From: Epiperipatus broadwayi
Taxonomy: Eukaryota; Onychophora; Udeonychophora; Euonychophora; Peripatidae
DNA: 64,000 nt
Reading direction: 5' to 3'
Assembly (NCBI GenBank): GCA_028023455.1
Contig: JAQFVV010012489.1
Location: 3,225,881-3,289,880 of the forward strand
The translations under genes were made by a program, and so were the position numbers. This document shows, one piece after another, positions 1 through 12,760 of the stretch (within the stretch, counting starts at the first letter, position 1; every line of letters begins with the position of its first letter). The notes beneath the pieces are model-generated. The model worked only from the letters and a program-made list of their open reading frames with translations. It was not told the origin of the DNA and made no database searches.

Positions 1-1084
1 TATACTCTTTAACCAAATGAAAATGAAAATACATTTCCTTATGTATAAAAATCAAATTAATCAAATTAATTAAAGCCAATAAAATTTTTATAATTCCAAA
101 ATTCAAAATAGCCAATTTACAATATAACTATAATGCTACTCATTTAGCAACCATGGTTATATAAAATTTCATACTAATCATTTAAAGACTAATATCCCTT
201 ATAATCAATTTTTAAGAATTAAAAGAATTGGCAGTCATGAAAAATTTCTTCAACAAAATAACATTTTATTTAATAAATTTATAACACTGATAAAGTAATA
301 ATAAAATCTTCAGAAATTCATAGAAGGGATCTTTTTAATCTAAGAAAAATAGAACCAATTACAAGTTACAAAGTTAGTTCTTTTAATAATGATTTATTTA
401 ATATTAAACACACATTGAAGAACTCATAAACATAGTAAATTCCACAGATTAACTAAAACTTATTTTATCACCCTATATAAATATGTACTTTAAAGAAACA
501 AAACACATAAGAATGGACTTGTAAAACAAATATTATTACTAAGTTTGTAACAGAAAAATGAAGTTTTTTATGTGGAAATAAAAAATGACTTAGATGTAAA
601 CATATTATTATTTAAAATATTATTTTAAATGGTATTCCCTCAATTATGTCAATTGTAAAAGTGTACACTTAATTTATTTAATAGCAAATCACATATTCTT
701 GAAACATTATGTAGACAATCTACATATTAGATTAACTAATCATAGATTTTACATTCATATCACTTAATTGATGGTTTAAGGGAAGACATATTACAGAACA
801 AATTTTCATGACCAAGGGAGAGAAAACAAAAAAGAAGTTTTTTATTTATATATTTAAGATTTCACCTTCTCATGTGGTAAACATGAACATAGGTACTGTT
901 TCAACCTTCAATTACATAATTTCTAAGGCTCTAGTTTCCCTTAATTAATTATTTTTTAATACATTAACAAATATATTTTTTGACATTTGAGATTTAATAT
1001 GAATAAACATATTTTCTTGTATGCATATGATTTTTTGTATACATTTTTTGTATTAAATGTTATTCCACTTCTTATTTGCATTGC
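1..1084. other. AT-rich intronic sequence, nothing recognised
   Basis: The stretch has short A and T runs and no coding-like segment, tRNA-like boxes or obvious internal repeat. Confidence 0.5.
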
Positions 1085-1164
1085 TTAATTATATATAATA
1101 TAATACACCATGTACTCCTTAAATTATGCTGTACAATGCAGTTAACATAAGATTTATTTTATTT

Positions 1165-1208
1165 CCTTCCTTACAGTTTCAACTCGCCAGCAGTCATCAT
1201 CAGAGCTT
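1165..1208 (-). ncRNA. Hammerhead-like motif, class E, left arm
   Basis: This is the mirror copy of the motif at 1289-1330. On the minus strand it reads CTGATGATGACTGCTGG, then GAGTTGAAACTGTAAG. GAAA is present, but stem II has a mismatch (GACTG against GAGTT). Confidence 0.35.
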
Positions 1209-1288
1209 TTATCTCAGTACCCTTTCTCAGTACCCTTTCTCTTATAACTGAAAATTGTTTCAGTTATAAGAGAAAGGGTACTGAGATA

Positions 1289-1330
1289 AAAGCTCTGATG
1301 ATGACTGCTGGACAGTTGAAACTATAAGGA
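1289..1330 (+). ncRNA. Hammerhead-like motif, class E, right arm
   Basis: CTGATGA (1295-1301) is followed by a GACTG...CAGTT hairpin and GAAA (1318-1321). Compared with a canonical hammerhead there is an extra base between CTGATGA and stem II, stem III is minimal, and stem I is only about two base pairs. It is probably a decayed or dimer-dependent ribozyme. Confidence 0.4.
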
Positions 1331-1440
1331 ATGAAATAAAATAAATATTATGTTAACTGCATTATACAGTGTAATTTAAGGAGTATATGGTGTATTATAT
1401 TATATACATATTTTGTACAGACATATACATGTAATATATT

Positions 1441-4218
1441 TACTTTTTTTCTGTAATGAATATTTTTTTTTTTTTAGTTTGATTAGAAAATAGTTAATTT
1501 TTTTTTGTCTTTTTGTGCAAATTTAAGTTAGATATTTATCACAGTAAATCATTGTTGACTGATAGAAAAAGATAAATAAACCTTAGGTGTTTATTATATT
1601 ATCAGATATATAAGTGAATTTTAATGCTCATGTTTTAAAAGAAGCCATTTGGCTGTATTTTCTGAGTAATCCTCTTGTTGAAATATTTAAAATGGCAGTA
1701 GACAAATGATTGTATTGTCTTTTTATTTATAAATAATATTTAAAAATTTATCACATAATAATGAATCAGAGATGAGAATTTTATGTAAGATATTGCTAAT
1801 ACAATGAAAATAATAAAAAAAAAATGTTTTTTTTTTAAAAAAAAAAGTTCTGGTGCATCTTTATAGACTATTTCTGTTTCCTTATTTACATGATTTTATA
1901 ACGCAAATAGAAGCATTAGAAGTAAGATATAAAAAGATATGCTACTAGTGACATTTGGAGCTTGTAAATTTGAGCACATGAATTATGTTTAGGATTTTTC
2001 AGTTCATCATTGTATTGAAACATTCAGGGAATTGATTTGATATTTGTCCATCTCTCAAACTTATTTTATTTATGGTATCCAATTATTTTTTTGTGTTTTA
2101 AGTTCTCGAAATCTGTATAGTCATCATTATAATATTCAGTTTACATTAATACCAAATTATTAAAAAAAAAACTTTTCTTTTTATAGAAACCCTAAAAGCT
2201 AATAACAATAATATCATTATCTTACTAAACTGAAAGTCTAATGTTGCTTTTAATCAATAGCTCTATTATTAATTCAGATATGGTAATTTACAAGACAATT
2301 GCATTAGGAAATATACTTTAAAATATATAACATGGTTAAAATTTAAACATTTTATTTTATAAACCATCAGCATAAAATATCAGAATAAAGAATATTATCC
2401 CAATGGTATTTGTTTTGATTAAAATGAAATAAAATGATAATTATTTAACAGCATTATTAATTTGAAATGCATTTGCTTATTTAAAAAATGCTGTGAATTT
2501 ATGAAGCTATAGTATATATTTTCTTTTAAATAATTTTTTTATCTTGAAAAAATAAATTTAATATAGCAGCTATAAAGAATAATTGTCTAGAATTGTAAGA
2601 TACTTATAGTATGAATCTAAAAATTAGAAAGGTTCGAGATATAAAATCAATATTTTGAATGAATTGCAATGACGTTAAATGGATTTAGTTTAAAATAAGT
2701 ACTCAGTTATAGAAATGGTTATCTTTATTTACAGATAAATAATATTTCTATTAATTTTGAAGAATCTTTAATTTGGGTCTTTTTCAGAAAAGAATGTTCA
2801 AATGAAATATATACATTAAATCAAACCTGTGAACATGGTATAATTAACTATTTTTTTTATAAAAAAAATAGTATAAATCTTTGCATTTTAAACAAATCTC
2901 TGAGAGCCATGATTATTTGTTAGGAAGGCTGAACACTAAGAAGTAATAATACTGCTTATTAATATTAAATTATAATATCATAGTTGTTAGATTGAATTTT
3001 TAGATATATTTTAAGTTTTATTACATGCTGAACCTGTAATTTTCAGTTGAACCAGATCACAATCTCTTATAAACACCTGCATCACTTCTTCAATATTTAT
3101 TAATAAAATTACTATAATTTTATTTAAAAGTCTTAAACCCTTCACACTTGTCTTCTTGATACTATTCATTTATGTAATTATGTTTAATTAAAAAAAATAC
3201 AGTAACACCATTAACTATGCTGTAATAATACACATGACTTCAATTAAATGCTATTCAAGAAAAATGTAAACAAAAAAATATTAAAAAATCACATTAAAAT
3301 CCATAAACTTAATCCATTTTACAATATATGAACATCAGTTTTTCCATCTCTGAGCACCGTACATGTTCAAGTTAAAAAAATATTTAAATAAATTTTACAA
3401 GCTATTTTTGCATCTTGAAGCACCATAACATACATTATTATATTTGCTAATAATATTTTTCCACTTTATGTTGAAAGCATATACACCCAGATCTTATTTT
3501 ATTCAGATTTATTTAATGCAATTTTGAAATTATGCGATTCATGTTTCTTCTTAATATTTTTGTATATGGTTTTTTTTTTTTATGTGATAAAAATTATTAG
3601 ATCAGAAATCAAGCTTATTACTTTAAATATTATAAATTTTGCACACTCACACATCATATTTAAAGTAACAGTGCATTATCGGACTTTGACTTCCTACTGT
3701 AATAGATTTTATGCAATAAAGAAGTTCATAATTCACTTAAAATCAGGATTTCCCCAATTTATATACACACATTAAATTTTACAAGATTATAATGTAAATA
3801 TATTCAAACATTATAGATATCTATACTATGCATGTAGTTGTTTTTGCATTTTAAAACATTCTATTTTTGTTTTTTTAAAAAAAGAGTACATAATCAATTA
3901 ATCATTTAGTGACCACAAGTTTATTTTTAAAAGGTGAGTAACAGTGGTGGGCACAATTAAATTTGACAATTAAAAATTAAAATCTAATTTTTAATTGTAA
4001 TTAACAATTTAAAAATTATGTAATGAGATCTGAAATTAATTTGATGTGAAACAATGAAATTTAATTTTTAAATGGAATTGAAAATTAAAGACAAAATAAG
4101 AATTTAATTTTTATTTGTTAGTTTTAATTAAATTTTGCCTAATAGTGGTGAGTAGGTGTCTTTTTATTATCATAAGTCTAAGTTCTTATTTTTATTTTAA
4201 ACTTTTAATTTACCCTAA
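1441..4218. other. AT-rich intronic sequence, nothing firm
   Basis: A and T homopolymer runs are frequent, for example an A9/T10/A10 cluster near 1816-1846 that could fold on itself. Short open frames here have no recognisable protein family. Confidence 0.5.
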
Positions 4219-4480
4219 TGGAGAGAAAAAAACATCCAAGAAAATGAATTTCTTTGGAAACAAAAATTTCAATTTTAGATCACTTAGTGAAATGGGAAGA
4301 TCAACAGTGATTGGAAAACATTTTAGTTCAGGCGAATCCACTATAAGAGCAATTAAAAAAATGAAGTTGGCACTAGTTGTATTTCCTCTTGTGACAAATC
4401 TGATGTCTTACTAATTCATAAATGAATCTGCATATCGTCAAACAGAGACAATGATTAAAATACTGTACATGTATGAAAAA
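4219..4480 (+). mobile_element. Tigger/pogo-like DNA transposase relic (N-terminal HTH)
   Basis: The translation carries RSLSEMGRSTVIGKHFSSGE followed by STIRAIKK. It resembles the N-terminal helix-turn-helix of Tigger/Jerky/CENP-B-like transposases, where a basic segment is followed by a 'GES..IARHF..SESTIR.IKK' pattern. Beyond the frame's stop near 4414 the other side still reads like the next part of such proteins (INESAYRQTETMIK). The DDE catalytic domain is not visible, so this is an inactive scrap. The match is by eye from family knowledge only. Confidence 0.5.
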
Positions 4481-7160
4481 ATGTAAACTATTGTAAATTA
4501 CACATAAAAATATATTGTTTTGAATAAAATTAAATACTGTAGTTAATAAAAAAAGTAAAAAAGCTTGTCTTGTATCAATTTTTTCCAAATTTGAAATTTT
4601 TTATGAGTCATATTTTATTTCCTTATTTTTTATGGGAATTTTAAAGTAATTTTACTTTGTTGCTTTACTTTTATGTGATTTTTGAAAATTACAGTTTCTA
4701 TCCCCTGTTTTTCAAAGTATGTTAAGTCTATTTTTGTGCGATTTCTTTTGTGTGCATTTTCTGAGGAACCTGTCTACCACATAAAACAAGACCCAGGTGT
4801 ACATTTTATTTTTCTTTATTATTTTTTTCAAATTTGATGAGCAGTATTTGATATAGTAAAATGTTTTATTTTTTTAAGAACAATGCCAAAAGTTTTACAA
4901 AATTTAAGAACGTACTTAAAATTGATGACTTTTTCAAATATATACTATTATTTTCAGGGCAACTGTTCTTAAACAAATTATTGATTTTGTATTAAACTTT
5001 CCAATAAAATATAAAAATGAGATACAATTTCATTAAGAAGTGTTATTAATTTTTGATATTTAAAAAATTAAAGTTAGATTTATATAATAATCTGACTATT
5101 GAATTTAAAATTTCATTTATATTTATGAGTATTTTTTCTTGTTCAGGTGACACTAATTTCTTTTGTGGATACTATTTTGTAGGTAGATTCTTATCACTTG
5201 TAATCTTCTTTGGATTTATATATATTCACAGTTATATTTTTTATATTAAACTTCTAAATGTTTTTTCTGACTGCTTATTTTGCTTTAATAACTGTTTTGT
5301 AAATATTAAAAGATTTCTACTGCCTTTCAATATTCACTTTCCTGGGTGATATTTGTGTAATTTAATTTTTCATAGTCTTTTCTTCATTTGATTTAATTTC
5401 AATAACAGATTGTCCAGAGCTTTATTAAATTTTTAACTTTTGAATCTTTTTTCTTCTATATTTGAATAAACATTGGATAACTCTTTCCATTGTTTTACCT
5501 TTACTATCTGTTTTTGTCAGAGACCTGCATTTCTACTAATGTGTTTATAATAACAAAGCTGATCTGAATCTCTGAATAATGTGAAATAATTGTACTACTG
5601 TTGACAATACTTATTTTCTATAGTTCTTTTATAAAAATACTGTCTTAAAAATCATCATATATTCTAAAACAAATTTTACAAGTTTTATCTTAATGTCCAT
5701 TATTTTATTGAAATCTATACTTGCCATAACTTGATCTCATTTTATTTTTAATTTTAAAATAATTCAATTTCTTCTAATGACAAAAATATTTTAATGAGAT
5801 ATACCATCAAGGATTAGTTTTAGACCATTCTAAACATGATTTGTATTATTTGGCATAGAAGCATATACTTAGACCACATTGATGTTAAAGATATTATTTA
5901 AACTTAGATGCAATCATCTTATCATTGGTTAATTTGAATTTAATAAATAAATCACTTTACTTTCCCTTGACTTCTTGTTTTAAATTGTTTCCTTATCAAA
6001 TAATATTTCAACTATTTATTTTTCTAAAATCAATCTAATTCAATTTATCAAAGTTTCATAAAAAACCCTTATGAATAAATAGTTCAATTATACAATGATG
6101 GTTGTCTGGTATAATAATTTCAATTTATTTCTATAATAAAATTGTGATAAATAAACTAGCATTTTATTTCACGTTAAAGACAAACACAAGAAGTTCAGTA
6201 GTCATGTGAGGATTAGCAAAATTCATTATAAAATTATTGTTAGCAGTATCTATAGAAAACATAAAGAATCTAAAAGAGGTTTTATTATTATGTGTTCAAT
6301 TGTGTTTATTATAATATATCACTAAAATATGACAATAATCTAAATTGTGCTAAGATGGTGATAGGTAACAACAAACTATGACTATAATATATTAGGTATT
6401 TTTGCTTTGTCATAATAGGCTGGAGTTCACTTTGTCAATTTTGTTTCTCAAACAAGTGATAAATGAGAGGTTGATGTCCATAGTTGATATGCACAGATAC
6501 CTTGTTAGCCAAATTAAATATTCTCTCCCTTCAAAACTCTTATACATCACCATAAATTCATTTACTTTTTATTCCTTATTATCAAATTTTTCTCCAAACC
6601 CTGATTTATTTTTATACTACTTATATCATTTTAATAAAAGCTATTTAGAAAGTTCAATTATCTTATCCTTATATTTTTTATTTTCAATGTAATACAGACA
6701 AAATATTATAAAATCTGCTATATCTTTCATTCCCTTTAAATTTATACTTCTTTTCATTTCCATACAATTTATTTTGATCCTCTTTCAACATTCTACATTT
6801 TAAAAATAAGTGCAACCCTTTAACTGCTTACTTCAACTTATAAAACCTTTGTCTAATTTTTGTATTGGTCCATTACTTAAATATGAGAACTATTATTCAT
6901 CAGTTTTATTTCCAGTCACTTTCTGTTGTTAAAATATTAATCTAAAATACACAGAATTGTCTCAATTCAGCTTCTAAAAATTGAATAATTTTAGATTCAA
7001 ATTGGTTAAATATAATGAAAAATTAAAAATAATGTTAATAATTGAAAAAAAAAATATAAGAGAAATGTTTAAAAAATAGCCAGTGGTAAAACAATTATAT
7101 TTCAAACAATCTTTGTGTCCTTATTCAGTTATGTAGCTGTCAACATAATTCACTTTCCCA
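4481..7160. other. AT-rich intronic sequence, nothing recognised
   Basis: Short open frames at 5053-5349 and 6402-6692 are hydrophobic, AT-driven translations without known motifs. Some T/C-rich parts (5380-5780) look like antisense remains of old retroelements, but I could not anchor them. Confidence 0.4.
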
Positions 7161-7179
7161 TGCTTATTTTTTTTTTCAC

Positions 7180-7590
7180 ATTTAAAATTTTTCGAATCAA
7201 ACTTTATATTTCGATAAAGTAATGTAAAATCTTATTTATGAATGTAAAAAATTATGATAGATATATTTATTTACTTCAAAATATGAACATGTAAAAGATT
7301 TTGTTTTGATTTTGTCATTTAGAAATGCCTGATATGCAAATTACAGTCGATAGTGGTCAACAACTAGTCTTGAACAGCGATCACTTTTACACACTTATTT
7401 TTCTTGTAAAATTAAAAAATTTTTAAATCAAACTTTATATTTTGATAAAGTAATGTAAAATCTTATTTATGAATATAAAAAATTACAATAAATATATTTA
7501 TTTACTTCAAAATCAATTATGAATGTGTAGAACATTTTGGTTTGGTTTTTGATTTTGCCATTTAGAAATGCCTACAGCACAATTTCCAGA
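7180..7590. repeat. Diverged tandem duplication, about 231-bp period
   Basis: The unit containing ATCAAACTTTATATT then GATAAAGTAATGTAAAATC occurs at 7196 and again at 7427. Both copies run on through TTTATTTACTTCAAAAT to ATTTAGAAATGCCT. Differences are scattered substitutions and a small insertion, so the duplication is not recent. Confidence 0.8.
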
Positions 7591-10020
7591 GTTGGCAGGC
7601 ATCCAATCAGAAAAAAGAGATACCAATAGGCAGCAAGAAACATTGATTTTTAAAAAATATATATAATGCCATATGCGGATGTTTTTGGAACTAAAATTTT
7701 AAATTTCGAATTTCCTATAAAATAAGCCTAAAATGAAGAAATTGTGACCAAAATTGACCAAGAGATGGAGCGTGCTATGTCCAAAAACTGTAAATAACAT
7801 TATGAACTATTGAAATAGCAATGAGCACTAACTGTAAATAACAGCTGAGTGGCTTTAATACACTTTATCTCTACTATCCCACAAAACTAACATCTCCAAT
7901 CCAAATTCATATTTTATTTTTGCCTTCTTTCCCTAATATTTAAAGCCTCAAACCAAATAATAATAACTCTCATTAGTATTATCATAATCCTTTCATGTTT
8001 TCTTATGATTTTTATTTTAATATTATTTCTTTAAACTATTTTTTATTTACATGTGTTTTTCATAATTTTTTCCCCTTTAATCAGCATATCTAAGGTCTTT
8101 TTTCTCACTTTTAATATTTATATATTTGCAATAAATTCTCAAATTATTTGTTCTATTTCTTATATTAATATATGGAAATAAACTGTTTATATATTGATTT
8201 CATATATCACTTGTTTGTGAGCCTGTATATGTGTAGTTTACAAACTCAAAAAAAAAAATTTTTTTTATTTTGTTGAATAAAATAATGATTCTCTTTAGTC
8301 CAAATATTTTTGAAAAGATAAATTTCTATACTTGGGTTTAATATTTTTTTTTACTAAAAATATTATTTGTTATGTAGATGAAATACACTTTGATGAAGTC
8401 TTTTAAAAAATTTTTTAAAAAAAAAAAATAAATTAAAATCGACAATATAGATAAAGTATTTTTAAATTTATTTTATATTATTGAACGCTTTGTTCTCTTT
8501 CTCTTAGTGCTTTGAACAAATCACTTTTTAACCTGTTAAAGTCAAGGTCTTTTAATTAAACATTCACAAAAGAACTTTTTTTTTTTAATAAATAAAAACC
8601 AAAAAAAAAAAAAAAAAACAGTTTTAATATTAAAGTCAAAAACGTTAAATATTTTGTTTTTATTTAAGCATGATTTACAAGTAAGGAATATTTCTAAAAA
8701 AAATTATTTGATATCTATAATGTTAACCAATTCTTTATATAATACATTTTGAATACCAGAATCTTGATAAACTATTAGCTAATGTTAAATTATAATTTAC
8801 AATGTGGATTTGTAATAAAAGTAATTTTTTTATATTTATAATTTTTCATTATCAGAATGTGAGTAATTTTATTAAAACTTTTTTCCATAAAATTCTCAAT
8901 AACTATTTTGTGGAAGAATACCTTACTAATGATTTAATAAAAACTAATTGACAACACAAATGATAACAACTACAAACTAAGAATAAAAATATTTTTTATT
9001 ATAAAATTCAAAATAACATATTCATATATAAAATTCTTCTTATTCATATATCTTGAATTGTAATATTTTTCATATTATTTTAAATTTTCTAACTCCCATC
9101 ATTTGTATGATTGTCACCATTAAGCAACAATATATCAAATATTCTTTTACAGATTTAACTATATATCTTTATTTTATTTTATTTAAACTACTTTATAACT
9201 CAGAAGATGTTACAATTGTAGAGACTACTTTGCATCTACTTTTTTAATATTATATATTTTTTGTAAAATACCTCCACACACTACATATGTTATACCTCTT
9301 TTAAATAAAAGAGCCATATATATAAAACGTTAACTGTGCATTTATGTGTCAGTGTTTTTATTAGATGAAACTAATAGATAAATTTCCATATTTTCCCTCA
9401 TACTTTTATGTATGATTGATGCAAATTTCTGAGATAAATTTAGGCTAATTAATTTTCAAGCATTACTAATTAGGAGAGGTCTAGGTCCTTAAAACTAAAT
9501 ATAAACCATATAAACTGTATTCATTAATATGGATTAGCTGTATTCTGCATGGACAAACAACACTATTTACCCATAACGTTTCATTAAATTTTAGCAACTA
9601 ATTTCAGGGCAAATTTTTATCATTTGTTTTTAAATAAACTCAATGCAGTTCATTTGCAATTTGAATTTAATTTTTATTTTCATGTCTACGTATTTTTTTT
9701 TTTGGAGTCAATAAATACAACTCATGCAACTCTATGAAAAATGTTACTTTTAAAAAATGACCTTTAAATTTTATTAGTAGAATTATAGAAATGAATTGTC
9801 TTAGATCTAATTTTCATTATTTCTAACTTTGTTGAATTTTATTTTCTATTCTTGGGGAGATTTAATTTATTTTTTATTGTTATCTCACTTGTTTTGGAAA
9901 AAAAAAATAATGTGGATGATTTGCAACTTGAATTTTCTTTTATTTTATTTTTTTAATAAATAAATTTATCTTATCCAACTCTTTGAAAAATACGATTTTT
10001 TTAATAAAAAAATAAAAACA
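7591..10020. other. AT-rich intronic sequence, nothing firm
   Basis: 7595-7860 is less AT-rich than its surroundings and repeats AACTGTAAATAACA twice (7787, 7828). I cannot assign it. From about 9600 the sequence may already be part of the RTE relic that is clearer after 10030. Confidence 0.4.
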
Positions 10021-10029
10021 AATTTTTAT

Positions 10030-10420
10030 AGGATTAAAATAATTCCTGTAAAATTGCCATAAATTATTATAGAAATATGGAACCAAACTGTACAACATTT
10101 TTATTAAAATTGATATTCTTGGTATTAATGTGCCATTTAATTACTCCTATTGTATTTTGATAAATATTTTTCAAAATGATTATAATTTTGTTCTAAAACT
10201 TTAACATTTATAGAATAAAATATTTTTTAAATAATCTATAAATTAAATACAAAACAATAGAACTTGTTCACTGCTTTTTTGATAACTTTTTTTAATATGT
10301 AGATATGATCTATTGTATTCTGACAATTAGTTTAATGCAGCTTATATTTTTAGCTGGCTTCCTCTGTATGCAAGTTGCAATGATAAAACAGATAGGAGAT
10401 TGACAAATGTTTGCAAGTTA
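10030..10420 (-). mobile_element. Old RTE-type LINE scrap (reverse transcriptase region)
   Basis: The plus-strand text around 10095-10200 (ending ATTTTGATAAATATTTTTC) follows the same order as 33905-34020 and 20890-20985, where the antisense of an RTE reverse transcriptase is clear. It is too decayed to translate. Orientation is the same as the other RTE copies. Confidence 0.45.
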
Positions 10421-10949
10421 TTTTTCCTATCTTTCTCAATTATTAATATTATCATAATATGATTTAATCCAAAAGTACCATTTTCATTCATTCACACATT
10501 GAATGCCATTATTAGTAAATAAATACAATAATTATTATTACTAATTATTTACAGGTAAAAGATTTTAATAACATTAATTAAAAAATAATATACCCATTCT
10601 TATTAAATTCAATCACACATATTACAAATCAAACATATTAGATATATTTAAAACTTTTATTTTGGCAAACATAGCTCGAACATATGATTAAAGATTGGGA
10701 AAAGTTAATGACCTTCAAGTGTACATTATTAAATAGAGGTTTTAAATATATCAGTGTTACTATTGCATTGTTTCATTTGGTGTATAACTTTTCTAATAGT
10801 TTGTTTATGACTCTTATGAATGTCTATAATAATTCCATTATTTTTTAAAGATTTTTCTTTTATTATAAGATTTAATTAGATGTCTCAATTCTTGATTTAA
10901 AATGTTTTATAATTCTGAAGATGTTACCATAAGAAGTGTATTTGCTGAT

Positions 10950-11115
10950 TTTGTATTATAAATGCTGAAAGTTTGCTTTCTCTCTCTGACTTGGGCTTGC
11001 CTACTGTTCTAGTGAGATCTTTCTTATTAAATAATTGTAAATGAAAAATTCCATATAAAAATATTTCTATATAAACATCTGTTAAATATTATGATATATA
11101 CCTATAGTTAAATTA
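10950..11115. repeat. Dispersed repeat, copy 1 (partner at 58290-58460)
   Basis: The segment with AATAATTGTAAATGAAAAAT, then AAATATTTCTATATAAACAT is matched at 58395-58460 by a similar order of words. The less AT-rich part just before each copy could be a tRNA-like head, but boxes are not convincing. Confidence 0.4.
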
Positions 11116-11449
11116 AATATTTCATGGATTAATTAAGATTTAAACAAATGAATAAGTGAGGAATTTGAATATCTAAACAAATATATTTATATAATGACCA
11201 ATTATAATTGATAGCCCAACTTGAAGCTCTTCTGTACTAGAAAATAACTGTTTTTGTCTACTTAAAGACAAATAATACTATATTTCTTACAAGTAAAATC
11301 AAACAAAAAATGATTATTTAACAAAATGATTCTACTTCAATTGATTATTTATTGATCTCATTCAAATCTCAATCATTCTCCAAATTTCTTAATATATAGT
11401 GAATAACTTCAGAAAATTAGGAACATCAATGGTTACTATTATGTTTCTC
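11116..11449. other. AT-rich intronic sequence, nothing recognised
   Basis: No repeat or coding signal was seen. Confidence 0.4.
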
Positions 11450-12760
11450 ATCAATTTTTGCTTCTCTCGCTTTACATTAAAATATGAAAATAAAAGTAAG
11501 ACACTGATCTGGGAATAGGAATGTTATAGCATTATATTGTTTGATGTTCACTGATTTCTCAAGATAGTAATACACAACCTTGGAATAGAGTAAAAATAAC
11601 TTTTTAGGACCATATGACTAAGCATATAAAAAAATCACATAATATTGTTATTATTAATCTATATCAGAAATAAAAGAATGACAAATATGTCTGCAATATA
11701 TGCATAAATGCATTAGTTGCAGAATTAATCATAGTTCTTACTGACAAAAGTAAAAGTGAGAAATTGGATTGAAAATATGAATATTATAACAACACCAAAT
11801 ATGCTCAATCTATAAAGGCCATGTTTTTTTTAATTGGTTGCTTTAACAATTTTTTTAAAGATTTAATGTAAATTAAAATAAAACACTTTAATATTATATA
11901 AATAAATATAACTAATGTACCCAACAATTTTTATATGGCAGAATTACTTCACTGGTGGCCTGAAAGTCCATCATTTTTTGTAATATTTTTTTAATCGGTT
12001 CCTTTAACAATTGTTTTTGCATTTTAGATTATTGGTTTGGCCTCTAAATTTAAATTTAAATTTTTGAATATATCTGTTATACTTAGTTAATGATAAATTC
12101 CAAATTATATCTGTTATACTTGATATGACAATTTGACATCATTACAGAAAACCATTAATGATGAAATTACTTCTTTCACATAAAATATTGTTCATTATGT
12201 AGACAAACAAGATAGTTTTTTTTAATTGGTTGTGAATTTAATACATGACAGTTTTGTGAACAAACATACACTCATCAATTATACAACAGTGAAAATAGGG
12301 ATTTTATATATATTATCTGATGTCCATTGTTTACTCAGCATAGAGTTGATGGCTCTAGAGTGGGGTGAAGATTATTGCTTTTAAAGCAAAAAATATGAAG
12401 ATAGATGTGATATTATTCTTGCTATAACTTTTCTAAATCTTAAAATATAAAAAAAGCCCATAGTTGGTATAAAACAAATATCCAAAATATGAAGAACTGA
12501 CATCATGTCATATCTATATAACTATGCAAAGAAATTGACTGGAATTCAAAATATTAGAATTAGTTTGCATTTCAGGCTATGAACTTCAAGAATAAAAAGA
12601 TGATTCCTAGATGCATAAATGCATTACTTTTAGCATTACATTGCAGTCTTCACTGACATAAAAAAGAAATTGGTCTGGGAATGTGAATATTATAGCATTA
12701 CATCATACAATATCCCATATTTTTTCAGAATAACATTAAATGGCTTTTAAATAAAGTGAA
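11450..12760. repeat. Cluster of diverged repeats
   Basis: A phrase like GATCTGGGAATAGGAATGTT, continuing ATAGCATTA, occurs at about 11506 and 12672, with a weaker copy at 11765. The latter two are preceded by ATGCATAAATGCATTA (11700, 12612). TTTTTTTAATTGGTTG appears at 11826 and 12217. The arrangement suggests repeated insertion or duplication of one unknown non-coding element. Confidence 0.4.

Larger units (their letters stand above)
1085..1440. mobile_element. Palindromic element, class E (hammerhead-like), about 350 bp
   Basis: The two arms, about 1090-1244 and 1262-1420, are nearly perfect reverse complements around a short spacer. Outer parts share the words GTACTCCTTAA / TTAAGGAGTATA and GTTAACATAA / TTATGTTAAC. 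Each arm holds the same motif, GCTCTGATGATGACTGCTGG followed by a short stem and GAAAC, once on each strand. There is no coding sequence, so the element is non-autonomous. The head-to-head layout could be two insertions or one foldback element. Confidence 0.75.

Noticed and set aside
3524-3775. Open frame of 83 codons
   Set aside because: AT-driven composition, no domain or motif, no splice context. The same applies to most frames of 60-100 codons in the window.
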